From Marinomonas sp. THO17 (lineage in GTDB: Bacteria > Pseudomonadota > Gammaproteobacteria > Pseudomonadales > Marinomonadaceae), in contig NZ_AP031575.1 of the NCBI RefSeq assembly GCF_040436405.1, forward strand, positions 3,213,501 to 3,277,500: DNA of 64,000 bases. Direction: 5' to 3'. Positions within the stretch are counted from its first letter, which is position 1, and every line of letters starts with the position of its first letter. The position numbers and the translations under genes are program-made. This document shows, piece by piece, positions 28,853-37,992 of the stretch. The notes below the pieces were generated by a model, which saw only the letters and a list, made by a program, of their open reading frames with translations, was not told where the DNA came from and ran no database searches.

Positions 28853-29865
28853 TTAGGAAACTTTTTTACGTTATTAGCCATGTCTATGGCATGTTGGATG
28901 GCGACTTTTAGGCTGCCATGATTGGCCTCACCTGTGCCAGCTAAATCAATCGCTGTGCCGTGATCTACGGACGTACGAATAATGGGTAACCCCAACGTGA
29001 TGTTGACGGCATTACCAAATCCTGAATATTTTAACACAGGTAATCCCTGATCGTGATACATGGCCAGAGCGCAGTCGGCTTGTTGCAAATATTTATCGGT
29101 AAACAAGGTGTCTGCAGGTAATGGACCAATTAGATCGAGACCTTCATTGCGCAGGCGATCAAGAGCAGGGCCAATGACTTGGATTTCTTCATTACCCAAA
29201 TGGCCGTCTTCGCCCGCATGAGGATTGAGACCGCAGACTAAAATACGTGGTTTAGCGATGCCGAATTTGCTTTGTAAATCCTGATGTAAGGCAAGGGCGA
29301 CTTTGCGTATGGTTTCCTCGGTAATGGCATTTGACACCTCTTTTAGTGGTAGGTGAGTAGTTACTAAGGCCACCTTCATCACATCGCTTGCTAGCATCAT
29401 CACCACGTGAGGTGAGCGGCACTGCTGCTGGAAAAATTCCGTGTGTCCCGAAAAGTGTTGTCCAGTTTCACACAAGATTCCTTTGTGAACTGGAGGGGTG
29501 ACAAGGGCATCAAATTCTTTATCTAGACAACCTTGGCAAGCTCGTCTTAAGGTTTCTAGCACATAAGGCGCATTCGCCACATCGAGTTCACCTGCTATGG
29601 AAGGTTTTGCCAAAGGGACAGACATTAAACAGAGCGAGCCTAGTTGATGAACAGGCGTATCTTCAGCAGATGAGATAACCTGAATGGTGATATCAATCTT
29701 TAGGCTTGCTGCTCTTTGCTTAAATAACAGCTCATCTCCCAAAATCAGCAAGCGAGCGTTAAAACTATGTTCTGATAAGGCTTGCAGAATAATATCAGGG
29801 CCAATACCAGCAGGTTCCCCTGAGGTAATGGCAATGATAGGAAGATTGACCAACGCGTCTGACAT
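28849..29865 (-). CDS. pdxA: 4-hydroxythreonine-4-phosphate dehydrogenase
   Basis: NAD-dependent oxidation in the DXP-dependent pyridoxal phosphate pathway. ATG 29865 gives 338 residues; the longer frame to 29904 lies inside surA. Family motifs are TSGEPAGIGPDI at the N-terminus, TPPVHKGILCETGQHFSGHTE with metal/substrate His residues, GLNPHAGEDGHLG, and AMYHDQGLPVLKY. It is 7 bp after surA, in the conserved order lptD-surA-pdxA-rsmA. Confidence 0.96.
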   Translation of the reverse strand: MSDALVNLPIIAITSGEPAGIGPDIILQALSEHSFNARLLILGDELLFKQRAASLKIDITIQVISSAEDTPVHQLGSLCLMSVPLAKPSIAGELDVANAPYVLETLRRACQGCLDKEFDALVTPPVHKGILCETGQHFSGHTEFFQQQCRSPHVVMMLASDVMKVALVTTHLPLKEVSNAITEETIRKVALALHQDLQSKFGIAKPRILVCGLNPHAGEDGHLGNEEIQVIGPALDRLRNEGLDLIGPLPADTLFTDKYLQQADCALAMYHDQGLPVLKYSGFGNAVNITLGLPIIRTSVDHGTAIDLAGTGEANHGSLKVAIQHAIDMANNVKKFPK

Positions 29866-29872
29866 AATGGAG

Positions 29873-31120
29873 TTAGCCTTTGATGTCGATGAAGGCATCG
29901 GCACGTAATTCGTCTAGCCAGTTGCCAAGTACTATGTCTTGTTTTTGACGTGTTAACGCTTGCTTGGCATTGCTACGTTTTACTTGATCACTGATATCCG
30001 CTTCACGACGGCCTTCAACTTGTAAAATATGCCAACCGAACTGAGTACGGAAGGGTTTGCTGATGTCACCAACTGGAGTGGCGTTCATCATGTCTTCAAA
30101 GGCAGGAACCATAGTGCCAGGTGTTACCCAACCAAGGTCGCCACCTTGCAGAGTGGAACCTTGATCTTCACTGTACTCTTTGGCTAATTCGGCAAAATCG
30201 GCGCCCTTGCTTAACTGATCATAAAGATTGTCTGCAAAGGCTTTGGTTTGGGTCATGTCACGAATTTCATTGGGGCGAACCAAAATGTGGCGAGTCTTCG
30301 TTTGCTCCTGTAAGGTCACTGATGCTGAACGCTTATCGATTACCCATAATAGGTGGTAGCCCGCGTTACTTTGTAGTGGACCAACAAGAGGGCCCTGCTC
30401 TGCGTCCAAAGCACGGACGAAAAGAGGTGGGAGCTGATTCATTGGGCGCCAACCTAGGTCCCCACCTTCAATGGCAAATTGTCCCGCGGATTTGGCAACG
30501 GCCTGTTGGATAAAGTCGTCTTCTGATTGGATCTTAGAAGCAATGTTGTCGATTTCTTGTTTGGCTTCTTCTGGGTTGCTGGCACGAATCAAAATATGTC
30601 GAAGATGCACCTGATCCTTATCTTTGGTGATGCTGGTTTCTGAGCTTAAATAGTCATCAATTTCTTGCTCTGAAATGACAATGCGACGTTTGATAATTTC
30701 GCGTTTGATATTGTTGATGAGGATTTCCTGCTCAATCTGTTTGCGATAGCGTGAATAGTTAATGCCTTTGCTGGCGAGTACGGCTTTCATACCTTGTAGA
30801 TCAAGATTCATATTTCGAGCCACGCTCAGAATGGCATTATCGACGTCGGAACTGGAGGCTCGCATACCGATTTTTTGGGCATAATTGGCTTGCAGGGTTT
30901 CATCAATCAGTTGGTTTAAAATTTGACGATGAATGTTATTTGTCATGATTCCGCCTGGAACACGATCCTTTACAATCTGAAAACGGTTTTGTATGTCGCT
31001 TTCTAAAATGGCGGAAGAGTCCACAATGGCAGCAATGCCGTCAATTTTTTCAGTGTTAGCCTGCGTTAAAGTGGAAAATGTTAAGGCTAGTGTAAGGGTG
31101 AAAAAAGAAAATAACTTCAT
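29873..31120 (-). CDS. surA: Periplasmic peptidyl-prolyl isomerase and OMP chaperone SurA
   Basis: Escorts outer-membrane beta-barrel proteins to the Bam complex. The 415-residue protein has a Sec signal peptide (cleavage after about residue 21, TQA), a chaperone N-domain (about 25-165), two parvulin domains (about 165-265 starting at VHLRHILIRAS and 275-375 starting at TRHILVRPNE) and a C-terminal helix. It follows lptD by 2 bp, and LptD is one of its clients in E. coli. Confidence 0.95.
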   Translation of the reverse strand: MKLFSFFTLTLALTFSTLTQANTEKIDGIAAIVDSSAILESDIQNRFQIVKDRVPGGIMTNNIHRQILNQLIDETLQANYAQKIGMRASSSDVDNAILSVARNMNLDLQGMKAVLASKGINYSRYRKQIEQEILINNIKREIIKRRIVISEQEIDDYLSSETSITKDKDQVHLRHILIRASNPEEAKQEIDNIASKIQSEDDFIQQAVAKSAGQFAIEGGDLGWRPMNQLPPLFVRALDAEQGPLVGPLQSNAGYHLLWVIDKRSASVTLQEQTKTRHILVRPNEIRDMTQTKAFADNLYDQLSKGADFAELAKEYSEDQGSTLQGGDLGWVTPGTMVPAFEDMMNATPVGDISKPFRTQFGWHILQVEGRREADISDQVKRSNAKQALTRQKQDIVLGNWLDELRADAFIDIKG

Positions 31121-31122
31121 AA

Positions 31123-33378
31123 TTAATATCCGACTTTTCCTTGATTCCAGAAGGTGTCAGCTATGCTTGATGCATCGCTGTTAGCACGACCTGCTGTACT
31201 CAAACTACGTAAAATAAATTGTAAAAACACACCGCGATCTCTGACATCATCGTCATCAATCCAATCTTGATAGCTGAGCGATACCTTAATACAGCAGTTT
31301 TCATAACCCAAACCAGAAATTTGTTTACTGGCTTCATCGTCCATGAAGTCATAAGTGTATTGGGCAAAGGCTGACCAGTTTCGATTAAGCGGAAATATGG
31401 TACCAAAGCTAGCTTGTTTGGCATTATCATCCGGATCTGAATTATTGATGGTATACAGGTAACTCAGATTGACCTTGACTCTTTGTGCCGGGGTAATGCT
31501 GGCAACAAGCTGAGCCAGGTTGATTTCTTCTTCATCAGCGTCAACATTCAAATTGGCGGTTAGCGTGTAATTATCACCATACATACTTGCAGAGGAAAGT
31601 AAGTCGCTGCGCTTACTATCTTGCCGGCTGATGGTTTTGTCTGTTGACCCACTTACAGCAACATATCTATCGTCTAAATAAAAGACCTGACCCGCTTTTA
31701 ATGCCCATTTTTCATTATTGTTTTCATCATATAGACGACTTTCTAAGCCAAAAGTGATTTGCTCAGTATCACCAATTCTATCGTTGCCACTAAAGCGTTT
31801 ATGATTAAAAGCAGACGAGTAAGTGAGTGTTGATTCACTGGCGTCAAAATCTGGGATATCGGATTGTGATTCAAACGGAGAATTAAGATAGCTCAACCTT
31901 GGAGATAGGGTTTGTCGCCAAGTACCATAGTCATCAGTAAAACGTCGTTCAAAAGCCAACGCAGTATCTAGGTAATGCGTAACATGATTGACTGAGGTGT
32001 CTATATCTGTATCCGATGAGTAATAGTGAAGTTGATAGTCGCGATTTTGTATTAATACCCCCGGAGTGAAGGTTAGCCAATCATTCCCTAAATCAAAGTT
32101 AATGTCTTGATTTAGGGCTATACGCTCACCATCAAAATTATTCTCTTCTGGGTCGTAGAAGTCAGTGTATTGAAGGTTAATTGAGTAATTTAATAGACTG
32201 TTCGCAATTTGGTAAGAGCTAGCAAGTCTTGGTTTCCACTCAAAAGGGGCGTCATCTGAGCTATCAGGTGTTTGATAGGTTAGATAGGTCAGTGTGTTGT
32301 AAAAGTTTCCGTTATTAACATTGATATAGGCTGTTCTTTGATAATGGTCTTTTTCTCCAATGGAGGTGGTATTGGCTTCTGGAAACTTAGTTTCAGTAGG
32401 ATTGGACTCATAGGTGAATCCACTACTAATATGAGCATTAAGTGTCTGCTTAGAAGTAAGCTTTAGAAGAGTTTGCTCCCCTTCATCATCGTCAAAAAAA
32501 CTCGATTGTTCATAGCTGGTTTCGCCATATGGGCTGAGATGACGAAATTCCACATCAATACCTTGGCCTTTTTTCTGAATCAAATTAGGCGTTAAGGTTG
32601 CATCAAAGTTGCTTGCCAAATTTAGGTAAAAAGGGGCGGATAGGCTCAAGCCGTCATTATTGGAATAGCCAATGCTGGGAAACAAAAAGCCCGTTTGTCG
32701 TCTATCGTCGATTGGGAATCTTAGCCAAGGAGAGTAGAAAATTGGCACGTCAGCAATTCGTACTAGAACGTGTTTGGCGGTACCAAAGCCTGTGGTTGCA
32801 TTAAGTTCAATGGAACTGCCATAAAGGCTCCAGCTTTCTTGATTGGGTTCACAGGTAGTGAAAAAACCTTCTTCAATAAAAATGACAGCGTCATTTTCTT
32901 GTATCAGTGCTTTTGCTTGGCCGCGAGCCTTGCTGCTGTGACTAAGGAACTTGGCGTCTGAAAATTCGGTGGCAGTATCACCATTGCTGGAAATATAGCT
33001 TTTACTGCTGCGAATGAGCTCGTTTTTGGTTCTTAATGTGACGTTACCTGAGGCTTGGTAGTATTCTTGTGGAATGCCTGAAATAGAGTCAGCCATTAGA
33101 TGAGACTCAGGCTGCTTTACAGTGGCGTCACCTTCTAAATGTATAATACCCATTTTATCGCGAGTAATGAGGTCCGCTTGCAATACTGTATTTTCGCTCT
33201 TGCTGGCTTGCCACTGGTTGAGATAACTGCCTTGGCAGTATTGGTTGAGTTGCGCTTGCTGTTTAGCACTTAATGATTCTCTTGGTGCCCAATCCCATTG
33301 GTTCACTTGCGCATGTGCCAGCGGCAATATGAAAAGACCTTGAAAAAACAGAGCGTAGTTGCGTAAATGTTTAACCAT
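31123..33378 (-). CDS. lptD: LPS-assembly protein LptD
   Basis: Outer-membrane barrel that, with LptE, inserts lipopolysaccharide into the outer leaflet. The 751-residue protein has a signal peptide (about 1-23), the OstA/LptA-like jellyroll (about 60-180, with DGDATVKQPESHLMADS-type strands), and a large C-terminal beta-barrel beginning around SPWLRFPIDDRRQTGFLFPS. Two cysteines near the end (ENCC) fit the known inter-domain disulfides. It is divergent from djlA and starts the lptD-surA-pdxA-rsmA-apaG-apaH run. Confidence 0.94.
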   Translation of the reverse strand: MVKHLRNYALFFQGLFILPLAHAQVNQWDWAPRESLSAKQQAQLNQYCQGSYLNQWQASKSENTVLQADLITRDKMGIIHLEGDATVKQPESHLMADSISGIPQEYYQASGNVTLRTKNELIRSSKSYISSNGDTATEFSDAKFLSHSSKARGQAKALIQENDAVIFIEEGFFTTCEPNQESWSLYGSSIELNATTGFGTAKHVLVRIADVPIFYSPWLRFPIDDRRQTGFLFPSIGYSNNDGLSLSAPFYLNLASNFDATLTPNLIQKKGQGIDVEFRHLSPYGETSYEQSSFFDDDEGEQTLLKLTSKQTLNAHISSGFTYESNPTETKFPEANTTSIGEKDHYQRTAYINVNNGNFYNTLTYLTYQTPDSSDDAPFEWKPRLASSYQIANSLLNYSINLQYTDFYDPEENNFDGERIALNQDINFDLGNDWLTFTPGVLIQNRDYQLHYYSSDTDIDTSVNHVTHYLDTALAFERRFTDDYGTWRQTLSPRLSYLNSPFESQSDIPDFDASESTLTYSSAFNHKRFSGNDRIGDTEQITFGLESRLYDENNNEKWALKAGQVFYLDDRYVAVSGSTDKTISRQDSKRSDLLSSASMYGDNYTLTANLNVDADEEEINLAQLVASITPAQRVKVNLSYLYTINNSDPDDNAKQASFGTIFPLNRNWSAFAQYTYDFMDDEASKQISGLGYENCCIKVSLSYQDWIDDDDVRDRGVFLQFILRSLSTAGRANSDASSIADTFWNQGKVGY

Positions 33379-33505
33379 GCAGGGTATACTTATTTACCGA
33401 AATTATTGTCCGAAGTCGGAGGCTGCCGAGTGAGGCTCCACGTAATAAGACAAATGATAATCTATGCAGGCCCATAGGGGCTACCGATTCTGGAGAAATA
33501 TCTTT

Positions 33506-34297
33506 ATGTGGAAATTTGTATGTGCCATTTTGGGGTACATCTTAATGAGTAATATCCTTGGTGCAATACTTGGCTTTTTTGTTGGCATGATGCTGGATAG
33601 AGCACAAGCTGGCGGTGCTTTTAATGGCGTAAGACGAGGTAATTTACTGCTACAGCAAGAGACTTTTTTTCGTACTTTATTTTTGTTGATGGGACGTCTT
33701 GCCAAATCTGATGGCCAGGTTTCTGAGGCTGAAATCCAGTTAGCGCAATCGGTTATGCAGCGTCTTCGTTTGTCACCACAGGCGCAAGAGCAGGCCAAAC
33801 GCTTATTCAATGAAGGTAAATCAGCCAACTTTGATTTCACTGCGGAACTGAATCGCTTTAAAGAGATTGTCGGGCCTGGGGATTTGACCCGAACCTTATT
33901 AGAAGTGTTATTGGTTTCCGCCTATGCTGATGGACATTTTAGTGTAGAAGAAAAGTCGTTTGTTTCGAAAGTCTGTGCGATCTTAGGCATCTCAGTTGCC
34001 GAATTTGAGTCTCTGCATATTCAGGTTAAGCAACAGGCACATTTCCGTCAGGGATATCAGTCGACTGGCAATAGCATGGGCTCTAAAGATTTGCTTAAGT
34101 CCGCCTATGAGGCACTGGGTGTGAAACCAGAAATGACAGATGCTGAGATCAAAAAAGCCTACCGTCGCCTGATGAGTAAGAATCACCCTGACAAACTCAG
34201 TTCGCAAGGTTTGCCAAAAGAAATGATTGAGCTCGCCAAAGAGCGTACTCAAGAAATTCAATCGGCTTATGAGTTGATTAAGAAATCGCGTTCATAG
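33506..34297 (+). CDS. djlA: Membrane-anchored DnaJ-like co-chaperone DjlA
   Basis: Stimulates DnaK ATPase from the inner membrane. The 263-residue form starts at ATG 33506, which has GGAG 10 bases upstream; the longer ATG 33464 has no ribosome site. Residues about 5-28 form a Gly-rich transmembrane segment (ILGAILGFFVGMML), residues about 50-165 a TerB-like helical domain (LLMGRLAKSDGQVSEAEI), and about 195-260 the J domain with its HPD motif (SKNHPDKL). It is divergent from lptD, as in other gammaproteobacteria. Confidence 0.93.
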   Translation: MWKFVCAILGYILMSNILGAILGFFVGMMLDRAQAGGAFNGVRRGNLLLQQETFFRTLFLLMGRLAKSDGQVSEAEIQLAQSVMQRLRLSPQAQEQAKRLFNEGKSANFDFTAELNRFKEIVGPGDLTRTLLEVLLVSAYADGHFSVEEKSFVSKVCAILGISVAEFESLHIQVKQQAHFRQGYQSTGNSMGSKDLLKSAYEALGVKPEMTDAEIKKAYRRLMSKNHPDKLSSQGLPKEMIELAKERTQEIQSAYELIKKSRS

Positions 34298-34322
34298 CGA
34301 GACTGTTAACCGAACTTGAATA

Positions 34323-34353
34323 AATAAGGGGCGATTAAAAAAGCCCCTTATTT
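34323..34353. terminator. Terminator between convergent djlA and the DUF3530-type gene
   Basis: A perfect 10-bp stem (34323-34332 with 34343-34352) encloses a 10-base loop. The right arm lies inside the last codons of the convergent gene, whose stop codon is in the loop. T-tracts are modest, so termination may be partial. Confidence 0.65.
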
Positions 34354-35252
34354 ACTTGGGGTAAAGGGCGGCGTTGAGTAATTTGTTTTGTGTTCTGCTT
34401 CAAGAAACCTCGCACTCTTTGTACTAATAAGGCTTGGCTATCTTGCCCTCTTGCGCGGTCTGGAATGGCATCTTTTTGAATGAACTCACCATTAACGGTT
34501 TGACGTTTTGCGGCAGCTTGCTTGCGCCAATTGGCAAACAGGTTATTGCGATTAGGGCGGCTTAGGTAATAGTCCAAAATGGCTTGTGGAACGCTGCTAA
34601 TGAATTGTGCGATTTGATACGCTGAGATATTAGGGGGTGCCTGAATGTCGATGAGCGCGAGAGCGTTTGCCAAAGTAGGATTTTGTGCGAGAAAGACCAA
34701 GGCATAACTTGCTCCAGTGCGATATCCGGCTAAAGCAAAATAGTCGACACCGTTATTTTGTGCCAAGGTCATGGCCGCTTGTATACGTGCAAAAACAATG
34801 TCCTGGTTTGCCAGTGTAATCGTTTCAGTTGTTTCACTATCTGTGGTGAGGGTTTTCGGTGTTGTTTGCCCGCGTTTAACAATATCTGGCACTTCTATGG
34901 CAATGGTGCACCAACTGTATTCCGGCAATTTATCACGTAACGGTGCGATGGCGTCTGGCCAATCTGGATGTTCATTGTCAGAATGTAAAAGAATGACACA
35001 ACCTTGCGTGGAAGAGGTCATCGCATCTTGATAAAGGGCAAGAAAACTCCCTCCGCTGGCTTCTAAAGATTGGATTTGATGCTCTAGTTGACGTTCTTTA
35101 AGACTGTCTTCTAGGGCGGCAATTCTTTCTGCTTGCGGTTGTGGCGTAACGTATTCTGTTGCTGGCGTGTCACCACTTGAGCTTTCTGCCCGAGTAAGGC
35201 TAGCGAGGGCACACAGCAAGACTAGGTTCGTTAAGAGAAGAATTTTCTTCAT
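34335..35252 (-). CDS. DUF3530-like exported alpha/beta-hydrolase-fold protein
   Basis: A 305-residue protein with a Sec signal peptide (KKILLLTNLVLLCALASLTRA) and a polar/coiled segment (LEDSLKERQLEHQIQSLEA). The following domain, with CVILLHSDNEHPDWPDAIAPLRD, resembles DUF3530 proteins, which have an alpha/beta-hydrolase-like fold. I see FALAGYRTGASYALVFL where a lipase-type GxSxG would stand, reading GYRTG without the serine, so catalysis is doubtful. Function unknown. ATG 35252 is preferred over the tandem upstream ATG at 35261. Confidence 0.62.
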   Translation of the reverse strand: MKKILLLTNLVLLCALASLTRAESSSGDTPATEYVTPQPQAERIAALEDSLKERQLEHQIQSLEASGGSFLALYQDAMTSSTQGCVILLHSDNEHPDWPDAIAPLRDKLPEYSWCTIAIEVPDIVKRGQTTPKTLTTDSETTETITLANQDIVFARIQAAMTLAQNNGVDYFALAGYRTGASYALVFLAQNPTLANALALIDIQAPPNISAYQIAQFISSVPQAILDYYLSRPNRNNLFANWRKQAAAKRQTVNGEFIQKDAIPDRARGQDSQALLVQRVRGFLKQNTKQITQRRPLPQVNKGLF

Positions 35253-35404
35253 TGTTTTCAATACTTCTTTGTTCCACCTTGTTAAAATAAACCAAATTTG
35301 CTGTTGATAACAGCCTTTAGGGAAAGGTGAGTAACATCAAGCTGAGATAGCGCGCTTATCATCATTTCCTTATCGCATTTATTTTGTCATTGCTGGAGCC
35401 AGAT

Positions 35405-36076
35405 ATGAATGACTTTATCATTGCCCCTTCGATTCTCTCTGCCGACTTTGCTCGCTTAGGAGAAGAGGTTGATCAAGTGTTAGAAGCCGGTGCAGACATC
35501 ATACATTTCGATGTCATGGACAATCACTATGTCCCCAATTTAACGATTGGGCCTATGGTCTGTAAAGCGTTGCGTAAGCATGGTGTGACAGCGGACATTG
35601 ATGTGCATTTAATGGTAAAGCCTGTGGATCGTATGATAGGTGATTTTATTGAAGCGGGAGCGTCTTATATTACCTTTCACCCTGAAGCCAGTGAGCACAT
35701 AGATCGCTCATTACAAATGATCAAAGACGGCGGCTGTAAAGCCGGTTTGGTGTTTAATCCCGCAACCCCCTTGCACCATCTAAAACATGTAATGGATAAG
35801 GTGGATATGGTGTTGTTGATGTCTGTGAATCCAGGCTTTGGTGGGCAAAAATTTATCCAAGGCACATTGGAGAAGTTGCAAGAGGCTCGAACTCTGATCG
35901 ACGCCAGTGGCTACAATATTCGCCTAGAAGTCGATGGGGGTGTCAGTGAAAAGAACATTGCACAAGTGGCCAGAGCTGGTGCAGATACCTTTGTTGCTGG
36001 TTCTGCTATTTTTGGTAAGCCAGATTATAAAGCGGTGATTGATGCGATGCGAGCCGAGCTGGCGAGTGTGCGTTAA
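35405..36076 (+). CDS. rpe: Ribulose-phosphate 3-epimerase
   Basis: Interconverts ribulose 5-phosphate and xylulose 5-phosphate in the pentose phosphate pathway. ATG 35405 has GGAG (35395-35398) upstream and yields 223 residues. The TIM-barrel protein has [16 protein letters not shown], the metal ligands in [12 protein letters not shown] and [17 protein letters not shown], and the catalytic Asp in LEVDGGVS. Its stop overlaps the gph ATG by one base, so the two are coupled. Confidence 0.97.
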   Translation: MNDFIIAPSILSADFARLGEEVDQVLEAGADIIHFDVMDNHYVPNLTIGPMVCKALRKHGVTADIDVHLMVKPVDRMIGDFIEAGASYITFHPEASEHIDRSLQMIKDGGCKAGLVFNPATPLHHLKHVMDKVDMVLLMSVNPGFGGQKFIQGTLEKLQEARTLIDASGYNIRLEVDGGVSEKNIAQVARAGADTFVAGSAIFGKPDYKAVIDAMRAELASVR

Positions 36077-36756
36077 TGAAAACACCTAAGTATTTCAAAC
36101 AATGGTTTGAAGGTTGGCCAGACCTTGTGTGTTTTGATTTGGATGGCACCTTATTAGATAGTGTGCCTGACATTGCGGCGGCTGTGGATGCTTTTCTTGT
36201 TGAGTTTGGTGCCCCTTTAGCGGGTGAAGATAAGGTGCGCCAATGGGTTGGGTTAGGAGCGGCTAAACTGATTGAACAAGCATTAGACTGGGCGGAGTTG
36301 GATCCGCAGCGCCATGAAGAAGCCTATCGCTTGTTTTTGTTGCATTATCATCAGCATCTTACTGATCATTCCCGCTTGTATCCAAATGCAGTAGCAATAC
36401 TTAAGGCTCTAAAACACAATGGAGTGCCTGTTGCATTAGTGACCAACAAGCCAAGCGTGTTTATTCAACCTATTCTAGATAAATTCCAACTTACCGAACA
36501 ATTTGCGTGGTTTTTGGGTGGTGACACACTGGAAGAAAAAAAACCGTCTGCCATGCCTTTATTGCATTGCAGCGAATCTATAGAGGCGGAACCACAAAGT
36601 TGTTTGATGGTGGGGGATTCGATTACCGATTTTAAAGCCGCGCAAAATGCTGGCTTTAAATCCGCATTAGTGACCTATGGCTACCACCAAGGAATAGACC
36701 TAAAAGCCTTGGGGGCCGATGCTGTGATCGATGACCTTGCGGAACTCCTTGTTTGA
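36076..36756 (+). CDS. gph: Phosphoglycolate phosphatase
   Basis: Dephosphorylates 2-phosphoglycolate formed during DNA repair. The 226-residue HAD-family protein has motif I CFDLDGTLLDSVPD (nucleophile and acid Asp), motif II LVTNKP, and motif IV MVGDSITDFKAAQNAG. It is coupled to rpe, and in related genomes this pair is followed by trpE; here it ends at a strong terminator and the next genes run the other way. Confidence 0.95.
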   Translation: MKTPKYFKQWFEGWPDLVCFDLDGTLLDSVPDIAAAVDAFLVEFGAPLAGEDKVRQWVGLGAAKLIEQALDWAELDPQRHEEAYRLFLLHYHQHLTDHSRLYPNAVAILKALKHNGVPVALVTNKPSVFIQPILDKFQLTEQFAWFLGGDTLEEKKPSAMPLLHCSESIEAEPQSCLMVGDSITDFKAAQNAGFKSALVTYGYHQGIDLKALGADAVIDDLAELLV

Positions 36757-36770
36757 TTTTTATTCATTAA

Positions 36771-36813
36771 TGAAAAGGCGCTCATTCTAAGATTATTAGC
36801 GCCTTTTCATTTT
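36771..36813. terminator. Bidirectional terminator between gph and mscS
   Basis: A perfect 12-bp stem (TGAAAAGGCGCT at 36771-36782 with 36798-36809) encloses a 15-base loop. The T-rich right arm and following TTTTT serve gph; the complement serves the convergent channel gene. Confidence 0.88.
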
Positions 36814-36837
36814 TAAATGAGCTTGATTGAACTGGGC

Positions 36838-37950
36838 TTACTTGTCTGTTGCGTTATTGCTAAAACTTATCTGCCCATCATTACCAAAGTGCAAGGTTTG
36901 AGTTGGGAAAGCCACTTCTGCGCCATGTTGCTCTATGATTTGCATGGCTTTGAACAACACATCTTGTTTCACTTCATGGTAGATTCGCCAATCCACTGTT
37001 TTGGTGTAGGCGTAAATGAAAAAGTCTAATGACGATGGGCCGAACTGATTGAAGTTCACCATATAAATTTGCTCTGTGTCTAAATCTTCATGATTGGCAA
37101 TCATTTCTTTAATGTCTTTTAAAATGTTAGGCAATAAAGAAAAATCATTGTAGCGCACGCCAATGGTTTCATTGATACGTCTGTGCGTCATACGTGATGG
37201 GTTTTCTACCGAGATCAATGAGAATGTGGAATTGGGTACATATAAGGGACGCTTGTCGAAGGTACGAATACGCGTTTGACGCCAACCTATGTTCTCCACT
37301 GTGCCTTCAATATTTTGATCGGGTGAGCGAACCCAGTCACCAATTGCAAAAGGGCGATCCAAATATATCATTAGGCCACCAAAGAAATTGGCGAGCAGGT
37401 CTTTGGCTGCGAAGCCTACTGCGATACCACCAATACCGCCAAAAGCCAGTACACCGGAAATGCTATACCCCAGAGTTTGTAAGACAACTAACGCTGCCGT
37501 AATGATGACAGACGCTCTAAGCAACTTACTAATGGCGTTGGCGGTGGTGTAATCGACTTTATTTTTAACCTTGCTGGAGCTAGTAATCGTTTTTTCACTT
37601 TGCGAAATGCAGCGCAAAATAAACCAAGTTAGAATGACAATCACACCGACTTCACGAACGGCATTAATCAAAGAGGATAAATCAGGGTCAAGGTTTGTGC
37701 CGGATATTTCTGCCGCTACACTGAGTCCAACCAGCCAGATAAATACCCCGATGGGTTTTTGTGCTGCGATAATGAGTACGTTATCCCAAGGTGTTTTGGT
37801 GCGTTCTAACTGGTTGTTTAGACGCATTAGTAAACGGCTAGCAACAAAGTTAACCACTAGTGTGCCGAATACGACTAAAAATACGCGAGCTACCCAATGC
37901 ATTTCGGTATCGCCTAGACCAAAATACATTTGTACCGTTTCCCAATTCAT
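36838..37950 (-). CDS. MscS-family mechanosensitive channel
   Basis: Inner-membrane channel opened by membrane tension, protecting against osmotic downshock. The 370-residue protein has about four to five transmembrane helices in residues 15-190, the pore-lining segment GGIGGIAVGFAAKDLLANFFGG (alternating Gly/Ala as in MscS), then the cytoplasmic beta domain (DWVRSPDQNIEGTVENIGWRQT) and a C-terminal alpha/beta part. The extended N-terminus makes it more YbdG/YnaI-like than MscS itself. It is 42 bp after mgtE in the same direction, possibly one operon. Confidence 0.9.
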   Translation of the reverse strand: MNWETVQMYFGLGDTEMHWVARVFLVVFGTLVVNFVASRLLMRLNNQLERTKTPWDNVLIIAAQKPIGVFIWLVGLSVAAEISGTNLDPDLSSLINAVREVGVIVILTWFILRCISQSEKTITSSSKVKNKVDYTTANAISKLLRASVIITAALVVLQTLGYSISGVLAFGGIGGIAVGFAAKDLLANFFGGLMIYLDRPFAIGDWVRSPDQNIEGTVENIGWRQTRIRTFDKRPLYVPNSTFSLISVENPSRMTHRRINETIGVRYNDFSLLPNILKDIKEMIANHEDLDTEQIYMVNFNQFGPSSLDFFIYAYTKTVDWRIYHEVKQDVLFKAMQIIEQHGAEVAFPTQTLHFGNDGQISFSNNATDK

Positions 37951-37992
37951 AACAAATCTCTATGTGGTGAATGTAAAAAAAACTCTGCTATC

